Positions 29,701-36,740 of a DNA stretch of 46,658 bases are shown in pieces; the first letter of the stretch is position 1, and every line of letters begins with the position of its first letter. The notes beneath the pieces were generated by a model, which made no database searches, was not told the DNA's origin, and saw only the letters and a list, made by a program, of their open reading frames with translations. Origin of the DNA: Dysgonamonadaceae bacterium (GTDB taxonomy: Bacteria > Bacteroidota > Bacteroidia > Bacteroidales > Azobacteroidaceae); assembly GCA_031272075.1 (NCBI GenBank), contig JAISUK010000040.1, forward strand, positions 1-46,658, given 5' to 3'. The position numbers and the translations under genes were made by a program.

Positions 29701-30074
29701 CCGAACAGGTGTTGGATTACAGCAGGGAAATGATCCCCGACTATACCGTTCCTTTCGATTATTCCGCTTTGGGAATGGCAGAAAGTTATCACCGACTTGG
29801 GAATGTTGAAAAATCCCTTGAAGTCTTCAAAATAATAGCCGAACGAACGGCAAAATCCATCCGTTGGTACAAACGGATGTCCCCGAAAGATTTTGCCAGC
29901 GCCATCAGCTCGATCGTCTCCGATGTCAGAACAATGAATATGATTCTGATGATGTATCAACAGATTGATCCGAAATTGATGGACCCGTATCTGCAGGATT
30001 ATAATGAAGTGACGAACAGGTATACACAACTGATGTCAAAATCCCATCCTCAACAAGGTGCTCCCAATTTATAA
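26730..30074 (+). CDS. DUF2723 family polytopic membrane protein (TMEM260-like)
   Basis: The protein has 1114 residues. About a dozen TM segments occupy the first 360 residues and a second group lies near 580-690. The N-terminus carries the family hallmark [28 protein letters not shown], like the acidic loop of GT-C type glycosyltransferases. The part after about residue 690 is soluble and includes [19 protein letters not shown] and, near the end, TPR-like helices ([26 protein letters not shown]). The eukaryotic relative TMEM260 is a protein O-mannosyltransferase, so a glycosyl transfer role is plausible but not shown here. A polysaccharide deacetylase gene starts 8 nt after it. Confidence 0.9.
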   Translation: [1114 protein letters not shown]

Positions 30075-30082
30075 TTAAGGAT

Positions 30083-30706
30083 ATGCTTATAGAACAACCT
30101 CCCTGGATCTACCGGATCTTCTTCCCGGGGTCGATTTGGAGAATCAATCCGACAGAGCGCGCAGTGTACCTGACCTTCGACGACGGACCGGTTCCGGAAA
30201 TCACCCCCTGGGTACTGGATCTGTTGGATCACTATGGTATCAAGGCGACTTTTTTTTGCGTCGGCGACAATGTCAGGAAATACCCCGACCTCTACAAGAT
30301 GATTAAAGAAAAAGGACATGCTGTCGGAAATCATACCTTTCACCACCTGCAAGGGATCCGTTCGCTCACCAGAAATTACATCGCTGATGTCAAACAGGCA
30401 ACTGATTATATCGAAAGTCCGTTATTCAGACCCCCACACGGACATCTGCGCACTGTGCAGTTCTTTTGGTTGAAAAAACGCTATAAAGTGATCATGTGGG
30501 ACGTGGTGACACGGGATTACAGCTGGCGAATGACGGCGGAAAAAGTGTTGAACGTGGTCAAAAAATATACGCGCAACGGCTCCGTCATCGTCTTTCATGA
30601 TTCCGTCAAAGCCGGCGATCGAATGAAAATTTCATTGCCGAAAGCCATCGAATGGCTGATGCAACAGGGCTATACCTTTAAATTGATTGCCGAAACAACT
30701 GTCTGA
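30083..30706 (+). CDS. Polysaccharide deacetylase (NodB domain, CE4-type)
   Basis: The protein has 207 residues. The NodB homology domain is complete: TFDDGPVPEITPWVLDLL with D33 and D34 (catalytic base and metal ligand), the metal-binding GNHTFHHL, RPPHGHLR, and DVVTRDYSW with a later VIVFHDSVKAG. Such enzymes remove acetyl groups from N-acetylated sugars of peptidoglycan or surface polysaccharide. No clear signal peptide is visible (MLIEQPPWIYRIFFPGSIW is not typical), so its location is uncertain. It is 8 nt downstream of the DUF2723 gene and probably cotranscribed. Confidence 0.92.
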   Translation: MLIEQPPWIYRIFFPGSIWRINPTERAVYLTFDDGPVPEITPWVLDLLDHYGIKATFFCVGDNVRKYPDLYKMIKEKGHAVGNHTFHHLQGIRSLTRNYIADVKQATDYIESPLFRPPHGHLRTVQFFWLKKRYKVIMWDVVTRDYSWRMTAEKVLNVVKKYTRNGSVIVFHDSVKAGDRMKISLPKAIEWLMQQGYTFKLIAETTV

Positions 30707-30764
30707 AAAACCGCTTCCTACGGCCATATAGAGAAATTAAACGTTTAACTTAACATCCATCGGC

Positions 30765-31682
30765 ATGGACGCTGCTGTTGCCGCTGCATCTATCAAGCAG
30801 GAAGCTTTGCGCTTGGGCTTTGCTTCCTGTGGCATTTGCCGCCCCGAGTTCGTCGGCGATCAGGCAAACTACCTGAAACAATGGCTGGAAAAAGGATTTC
30901 AGGGAAGCATGGATTTCATGAGTCGCAACCTGGAAAAACGGACGGATCCGCGCTTATTGGCGCCCGGCGTCCGGTCGATAGTAATGGTTGCCCTGAACTA
31001 TTTTCCTCCCCGACACCAACCCCCGAAAGCCGCACAGATCGCTTATTATGCTTACGGAAAAGACTACCACCTCGTCATGAAGGAAAAACTCCGCCTGCTC
31101 CTGGATTATATCCGGGAAAAGATTGCTCCTGCCAAAGGAAAAATGGTGTGCGACACGGCGCCATTCCTGGAAAAATACCATGCGGTAAAAGCCGGAATGG
31201 GCTGGATAGGCAAAAATACACAATTGATCATTCCGGGAAAAGGGTCGTATTTCTTCTTGGGAGCGCTGCTGCTCGACATCCCGTTGGAGCAGGAAAAAGC
31301 ACAAACCACCAATCGCTGCGGTGATTGCAACCGCTGCATCGAAGCCTGTCCAACCAGGGCGTTATCGCCACAGAGACAACTCAACGCCACCCGTTGTCTG
31401 TCGTATCTGACAATCGAATATCAAGGCGAATTGCCGGATTTTTACCGCGAAACAGCCGGAAATCGGGTCTACGGTTGCGATGCCTGCACACAGGCCTGCC
31501 CCTGGAATCAGCAGATAAAGCCTACTGAAATCGAGGCGTTCCATCCTTCCGAACAAATTTTGAACCTCACTCCGGACGCAATTGTTGCAATGACCGAACC
31601 GGAATTTGACGCCCGCTTTCATGAGTCCGCCATCCACCGCATCGGATTGAAGCAATTGAAGCGGAATGTTATCATTGAATAA
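30765..31682 (+). CDS. queG: Epoxyqueuosine reductase
   Basis: The protein has 305 residues. The N-terminal cobalamin-binding part includes RNLEKRTDPRLLAPGVRSIV and YAYGKDYHLVMKEKL, and VCDTAPFLEKYHAVKAGMGWIGKN matches QueG. Two Fe-S cluster motifs follow: C185-x2-C188-x2-C191-x3-C195 and the C238-x2-C241-x3-C245 group. QueG carries out the last step of queuosine synthesis in tRNA. The family's C-terminal HEAT repeat present in some members is absent, a normal shorter form. Its 3' end overlaps the convergent CPBP gene by 11 nt. Confidence 0.95.
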   Translation: MDAAVAAASIKQEALRLGFASCGICRPEFVGDQANYLKQWLEKGFQGSMDFMSRNLEKRTDPRLLAPGVRSIVMVALNYFPPRHQPPKAAQIAYYAYGKDYHLVMKEKLRLLLDYIREKIAPAKGKMVCDTAPFLEKYHAVKAGMGWIGKNTQLIIPGKGSYFFLGALLLDIPLEQEKAQTTNRCGDCNRCIEACPTRALSPQRQLNATRCLSYLTIEYQGELPDFYRETAGNRVYGCDACTQACPWNQQIKPTEIEAFHPSEQILNLTPDAIVAMTEPEFDARFHESAIHRIGLKQLKRNVIIE

Positions 31683-32601
31683 TTTCAGGTGAACGACCTT
31701 TTTTTGTACACTTGACAATCAGGACAAAAAATGCCGCCCAGAGCAGGAACGAGACAACGCCTGCCCAACGGTCGGCGCCGGTGCCTAAAGCGTCGATGAA
31801 ATCGGAATTTGAAGTGTTTTGAAGGAAATAATACCCCACCACACCGAAAGCATTGTTGGTGAAATGAGCCAATACCGGAATCCAGAGGTTTTTCGTATAG
31901 TAAAGCAGGTAACCGAAATACGCGCCCAGCAGCATCCGGGGGATAAAACCGTAGAATTGGAGATGGACGGCGCTGAAAATGATCGCTACCGTCCAGATGA
32001 TCGCGTGCTCATTGCGGAAAACTTTCCGAAATACCTGTTGAAGCACTCCCCTGAAGAAAAATTCTTCTCCTACGGCCGCTACGACGGCGACAATGGCGAT
32101 ATTGGAGAGTAAAGAGAGGAGATTGTCGGCCTGTAGGATGCTTTCCGTCAGCTGTTGCGCTTCTTCTTCCATTCCGATCATCCAGGATTCCACCGCTTTC
32201 AAAAATTCCGGCAACCGGATCATGTTGTTCAGTTCTGCTACCAGATTGACGAACGGCTGTACGACGATCATGCTCACGAAGACAAACAAGGCAATTTTGA
32301 ACGAAGAAGGATTGTTGAGTTGCAGATAGGCGTTTTTGTCGTCATGAAAAAGGTATGCCAGCACCAGCGCCGGAAAAAAGAATACTCCGAGCGACTGGAA
32401 AAACAGCATCACACGAAACATCTCCGGATTATGATACAAAAGCGTCGAATCTCCGAGTGTATCGACAGCGAGCATGCCTTTCGCTATGAGCACGATATAG
32501 AACAACAGCGATGAAGCAATCGCTCCAAAGATAGCGATTACAAGCAGCATAGTTACTTGGACAAGGAACCCTGAATTTTTATAAAACCCTTTGAATGTCA
32601 T
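31672..32601 (-). CDS. CPBP family intramembrane metalloprotease (Abi/CAAX-like)
   Basis: The start at 32601 (MTFKGFYKNSGFLVQVTMLLVIAIFG, 309 residues) fits best; eight upstream codons are also open. It has about eight TM segments. The active-site motifs are GEEFFFRGVLQQ (E179, E180, R184), a later SAVHLQFYGFIPRMLLG with the His, and HFTNNAFGVVGYYF. CPBP proteases cut or modify membrane substrates and include bacteriocin-immunity proteins and CAAX proteases. Its substrate is unknown. A possible -7 element TAAATTTG lies at 32625-32632. Confidence 0.9.
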   Translation of the reverse strand: MTFKGFYKNSGFLVQVTMLLVIAIFGAIASSLLFYIVLIAKGMLAVDTLGDSTLLYHNPEMFRVMLFFQSLGVFFFPALVLAYLFHDDKNAYLQLNNPSSFKIALFVFVSMIVVQPFVNLVAELNNMIRLPEFLKAVESWMIGMEEEAQQLTESILQADNLLSLLSNIAIVAVVAAVGEEFFFRGVLQQVFRKVFRNEHAIIWTVAIIFSAVHLQFYGFIPRMLLGAYFGYLLYYTKNLWIPVLAHFTNNAFGVVGYYFLQNTSNSDFIDALGTGADRWAGVVSFLLWAAFFVLIVKCTKKGRSPEIIQ

Positions 32602-32624
32602 GGAAACAACGATTGATTTGTGCA

Positions 32625-32632
32625 CAAATTTA
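32625..32632 (-). promoter_or_regulatory. Possible -7 element of the CPBP protease gene
   Basis: TAAATTTG on the minus strand fits TAnnTTTG and lies 23 nt before the ATG at 32601. The -33 TTG is not evident. Confidence 0.4.
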
Positions 32633-32655
32633 CTGCTTTTTAATGAGGAATGTCG

Positions 32656-32663
32656 TATATTTG
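32656..32663 (+). promoter_or_regulatory. Possible -7 element of the methyltransferase gene
   Basis: TATATTTG fits TAnnTTTG but ends only 8 nt before the ATG at 32672. If used, the transcript would be leaderless or nearly so. Confidence 0.4.
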
Positions 32664-32671
32664 TGTAAAAA

Positions 32672-33562
32672 ATGGAATTGCTTACTTCGACATATTGGCA
32701 GGATTACCGATTGATAGACTCCGGTAATTATGAAAAACTGGAACGCTTCGGCGCTTGCGTACTTCGGCGTCCGGATCCGCAAGCGGTATGGCGGAAAGCG
32801 CTGTCGGAAAAGGCCTGGATAGCACAGACGGATGCGTGGTTCAAAAAAGCAAAAACTGAAAATACCGTTTCCGACGAACGGGGAGAATGGATCTTAAAGC
32901 CCGCAATGCCGCAGCAATGGTTTGTTTCGTATCGCTATAAAACGATGAACCTGGAATTTAGGTTGGGTTTGACATCATTTAAGCACGTGGGCTTATTCCC
33001 CGAACAAGCCGAAAACTGGAATTATATTTTCGACGCCGTCACCGCCTCAGACGTCGCCGAACCGAAAGTCCTGAATTTATTCGCCTACACGGGAGGCGCA
33101 TCCTTGGCCGCTTGTGCGGGAGGCGCCGATGTGACGCATGTCGATTCCGTCAGGCAAGTGGTGGACTGGTCACGCCAAAATATGGAACATTCCGGATTGC
33201 AGGCGATCCGTTGGGTGGTGGAGGACGCCCTGAAGTTTGTGAATCGGGAAGTGCGACGCGGCAATAAATACCACGGCATCATCCTCGATCCGCCTGCTTA
33301 CGGTCGCGGACCGAAAGGCGAAAAATGGATCCTCGAACAGCAGATCGGGGAACTGATGGACGCCTGCAGCCGCTTGCTGGCCGATCGGTCGGCATTTTGT
33401 GTCTTGAACCTCTATTCCATGGGTTTTTCGTCTTTGATTGCGGAAAACCTGCTTCGGGATTATTTTGGTCATTCCATCAACATGGAGTTCGGCGAATTAT
33501 ACGTCGCCGATGAAGCGGGTAGGAAGCTGCCCTTGGGCGTCTTCTCCCGATTTACACGGTAA
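32672..33562 (+). CDS. Class I SAM-dependent methyltransferase (RlmI-like group)
   Basis: The protein has 296 residues. The Rossmann fold shows motif I VLNLFAYTGGASLAACAGGADVTHVD, motif II region RQNMEHSGL, and the catalytic-type motif LDPPAYGRGPKGEKW. This matches the COG1092 group of rRNA large-subunit methyltransferases, although the N-terminal PUA domain of RlmI is missing. The substrate is probably rRNA, by family only. It ends 7 nt before the convergent barrel protein gene. Confidence 0.88.
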   Translation: MELLTSTYWQDYRLIDSGNYEKLERFGACVLRRPDPQAVWRKALSEKAWIAQTDAWFKKAKTENTVSDERGEWILKPAMPQQWFVSYRYKTMNLEFRLGLTSFKHVGLFPEQAENWNYIFDAVTASDVAEPKVLNLFAYTGGASLAACAGGADVTHVDSVRQVVDWSRQNMEHSGLQAIRWVVEDALKFVNREVRRGNKYHGIILDPPAYGRGPKGEKWILEQQIGELMDACSRLLADRSAFCVLNLYSMGFSSLIAENLLRDYFGHSINMEFGELYVADEAGRKLPLGVFSRFTR

Positions 33563-33569
33563 ACGGGTG

Positions 33570-36503
33570 TCAGAACGGCCCGCCGCCACCGCCGCCTGGT
33601 CCCATCCTTCCGCCGCCACCGCCGCCACTACCGCCGGATGGCGTAAAGATCCTTCTGCCGTCGCCGCCCCAAGGACGTTGACTGTCTCGCATTTCTTGCT
33701 CATTCGTCGAACTTCCTTTCGGAAATATCGAGAATTTATATACCAACGAACAGATGAAATAGCTTGGAATGACGGTGCTGCGGGTGTAATTGTATCCATT
33801 GGTGGTGCTCCCGCCCGAGACGCTGCTTCTGTCCTGCAAAATGTCGTAGAAAGTCACTTTCAGCGTTCCTTCCCCAAATCGTTTGTTGAAAAGCCGTTTG
33901 GAAAGTGAAGCGTTCCACATGAGTTCTTTGATATTAAATTCTTCGGCATACCCGCTGCGCGTTGTCCAGGTGATGTCGGAAGCAAAAGTGAAATTGTAGG
34001 GCAGGTACCAGGTCGTGTTTCCGCCAACTCCCCAGTCGTAGGTCTCCAGGTTATTCTGCGGCTGAATGAGGTTGGAGACTTTCCGATAGTTCAACGATAC
34101 ATTTGCCGCGATGTCACACAACTCGGTGCGGAAATTCAAGCGGAGGTTATCCATGACTTGCAGGGTTTTTTGTGTATTTTCCAAATCATTGGAATAACTT
34201 TTCCTGTTCTCTAACGAGGTACGCATAAAATTGCCGACCGAAAATTTCTGATTCTTCAAAGGGGTGTTGAATCCGCCCATCAACGCGACGTTCCAGTTTC
34301 CGTTGATATTTTTGTACGTAGTTTCCCGTCGCCCGTTTTCACTCAGGGCAGTGACGCTTGTGATGTCGTTAAACGAAAGGCGTCCCTGCAAATTGAAGTT
34401 GTAAAACAGCTGCGTTTCGGGAATGGATTTATTGAATCGCGCTCGGAGTTCATTGGTATATCCCGGTTTCAGGTCGGGATTCCCTTTTGTGATGTTCATC
34501 GGGTCGCTTTCGTCGGAAAAATCCCGCAATTGGGCAGCCGACGGTTGATTGGTGGTGCCTTCGTAATCAATTCTCAAATTGGAGCGTTCGTCGAACAGAT
34601 AGTTGAAATTGAGCGCCGGCGACAGGTTGAGGACTTTTTGATCGATAGAGGAAATCGCCGAATCGCCTTTGATATTCGGGAGGCGGTTGGGATAATTCGC
34701 AAGCGCCAGCGATGTCTGATCGTCGGAAAACGGTTGGAAAGTTTTATTCAGCGAGTACGAAGGATCCAAATTCAAGCCGACAGTATAATTGTATCGTTCG
34801 CGCATGGCCTTGAAATTGAGACTAAACCGGTTCGTATTGGAGTTGCGTTCGGTGCTTCGACTTTGGTTCCCATAGAGCGTGGCCGAATTGAGCGCATCAT
34901 CCACATTGTAAGTGCTGTTGATTCCTTCCGACTTGGAATAATTCAGATTGTATGCCAACTGGATGAAATTGTTTCGTCCGATGGGTTCGACAAAAGAAAG
35001 CATAACCCGCAAATCGGTGGAAGAATTGTCGTTTTCCGAGCGTTGATTGCGCAAAGAATCCTTATAATAAACGCCTGATTCATACATTTTTTGTTCCCAT
35101 TCCGACCGCCCCTGCGAATAATTATTGTTGTACGTTGACCGGATTTGGGTGCTGAACACGCGGCCTGGTTTGTTGAATTTGTGAGAAAATTCCAGCGAAC
35201 CGCCGAATTGATGCCCTTTCCCTTCGTAATGCGATTGTGAATGGCCGTCGAATAGCGTATCCGAAGTATTCAGGTTAAATCGGGAGAACAGCTGTTCCTG
35301 GTCGTTGCGGCTGGAATTGTAGGAGATATTTGGCCTGAAAATGAAAGTGTTGCTCGAATCCGGCTTCCAATCCAGACGGAAATTCAGATTGAAATTGTCC
35401 GACACATTCTGGTTTTGTGTATTGGATTTGTCCGATTGGGAAATATTCTCGGAGAACGTGGCGCTTTCGACGTCGGTGGTGGCATTCCGGTTGTTTCCGT
35501 TAATCGACACATTCCCGTTCAGCGACAATTTGTCGGAGAAGGCTTTATTTATATCCGCCATGATATTTTTTGATTCGACGATGCCGCCGGTCATCCCGCG
35601 CATCCCGCGCATGCCGCCGAACCGCATTTCGCCCATGTCGGCAGCGCCCATGTTGTTGGTATTGTTGGTGTTCACCATGAGGGTATATCGGTTATCATCT
35701 TTCATGTAGTTCACCATCCCGCCGGCGATATAGCGCAAATCGTTGTCCATCACGATGTCTTTCCCCATTCCCGCGGCGGCATTGCCGATCGTGCCCTGCT
35801 TCATGCCCGGACGGACAGTGATATTGATGACTGATTCTTCTTCGCCGTCGTCAAATCCGGTCAGTTGGGCGAAATCCGATCTGCGGTCCATCACTTGCAA
35901 TTTGTCGACCATCTGTGCCGGCAAGTTTTTCGAAGCGATGGTGGGGTCGTCGGAGAAAAATTCTTTCCCTTCCACCAGGAATTTTTTGATCTCTTTCCCG
36001 TTGACGGAAATTTTTCCATCCTTGTCGACTTCCACGCCGGGGAGTTTTTTGAGCAGATCTTCGATGACGGCGTTCTCTTCCGTTTTGTAGGAAGCGGCAT
36101 CGTATTCGATGGTGTCGTTGCGCACTTTAATTTCAGCACGTTTGCCTTCTACGACGGCTTCTTTCAGCAGGATGGCGTCTTCTTCCAGTTCGATCGTCTT
36201 CAGATCGACAGTGGTCTGACTCGCGAGCGATACTTTCCGGTATACGGTTTTGTATCCAACGTAAACGACATTGACTAAAAAATCACCTTTTTTTTCCGTT
36301 TTCAACGTAAAAGCGCCTTTGAGATCGCTGAAACCTCCTGCCACAAAAGTAGAGTCTTTGACATTCAAGAGATTAATAGTAGCTGCTTCGATGGGTTCTT
36401 TGGTCGTTTTATCCGTTAATACGCCCTTAATTGTATAATTCTGGGAAAAACAGATGCCCGTACTCAAGATTAAAAAGATGCTGAGGGATATTATATTTCT
36501 CAT
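33570..36503 (-). CDS. Outer-membrane beta-barrel protein with carboxypeptidase-like N-domain and Gly-rich tail
   Basis: The protein has 977 residues and a signal peptide (MRNIISLSIFLILSTGICFS). A carboxypeptidase-regulatory-like domain (about 22-105, IKGVLTDKTTKEPIEAATI) comes first. A plug-like segment follows (IEDLLKKLPGVEVDKDGKISVNGKEIKKFLVEGKEFF), then a long beta-barrel of the OMP_b-brl_3 type. It resembles TonB-dependent receptors but is not of SusC type and has no SusD partner here. The last 40 residues are almost only Gly with a few Met, Arg, Pro and a final Phe, an unusual end. Substrate unknown. Confidence 0.88.
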   Translation of the reverse strand: MRNIISLSIFLILSTGICFSQNYTIKGVLTDKTTKEPIEAATINLLNVKDSTFVAGGFSDLKGAFTLKTEKKGDFLVNVVYVGYKTVYRKVSLASQTTVDLKTIELEEDAILLKEAVVEGKRAEIKVRNDTIEYDAASYKTEENAVIEDLLKKLPGVEVDKDGKISVNGKEIKKFLVEGKEFFSDDPTIASKNLPAQMVDKLQVMDRRSDFAQLTGFDDGEEESVINITVRPGMKQGTIGNAAAGMGKDIVMDNDLRYIAGGMVNYMKDDNRYTLMVNTNNTNNMGAADMGEMRFGGMRGMRGMTGGIVESKNIMADINKAFSDKLSLNGNVSINGNNRNATTDVESATFSENISQSDKSNTQNQNVSDNFNLNFRLDWKPDSSNTFIFRPNISYNSSRNDQEQLFSRFNLNTSDTLFDGHSQSHYEGKGHQFGGSLEFSHKFNKPGRVFSTQIRSTYNNNYSQGRSEWEQKMYESGVYYKDSLRNQRSENDNSSTDLRVMLSFVEPIGRNNFIQLAYNLNYSKSEGINSTYNVDDALNSATLYGNQSRSTERNSNTNRFSLNFKAMRERYNYTVGLNLDPSYSLNKTFQPFSDDQTSLALANYPNRLPNIKGDSAISSIDQKVLNLSPALNFNYLFDERSNLRIDYEGTTNQPSAAQLRDFSDESDPMNITKGNPDLKPGYTNELRARFNKSIPETQLFYNFNLQGRLSFNDITSVTALSENGRRETTYKNINGNWNVALMGGFNTPLKNQKFSVGNFMRTSLENRKSYSNDLENTQKTLQVMDNLRLNFRTELCDIAANVSLNYRKVSNLIQPQNNLETYDWGVGGNTTWYLPYNFTFASDITWTTRSGYAEEFNIKELMWNASLSKRLFNKRFGEGTLKVTFYDILQDRSSVSGGSTTNGYNYTRSTVIPSYFICSLVYKFSIFPKGSSTNEQEMRDSQRPWGGDGRRIFTPSGGSGGGGGGRMGPGGGGGGPF

Positions 36504-36523
36504 ATAGGAATAATTTGTTTTCT

Positions 36524-36531
36524 TATCTTTG
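36524..36531 (+). promoter_or_regulatory. Possible -7 element upstream of the ABC exporter gene
   Basis: TATCTTTG followed by GC fits TAnnTTTG, but it lies about 210 nt before the ATG at 36741 and lacks a TTG at the right distance. A second candidate (TATTTTTG, 36622-36629) is nearer but equally partial. The rest of the AT-rich 36504-36740 gap shows no gene. Confidence 0.3.
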
Positions 36532-36740
36532 CATGATTTTTATTATTTTCTTGAACGGAGGTATTGCAGTAAAAAATCATGTTTTTTTTGTTTTTAATCT
36601 GATATTTATTGTAATAAATTCTATTTTTGTATAGATAATAGACTTGATCCAAAAAGAAAAGTTTAATCATCAAAAATTGTTTTGTATTTTTTAACTTAAA
36701 ACGAAATCAGCTTGAACAGCTCGGCTGATGCGATAGTTGT

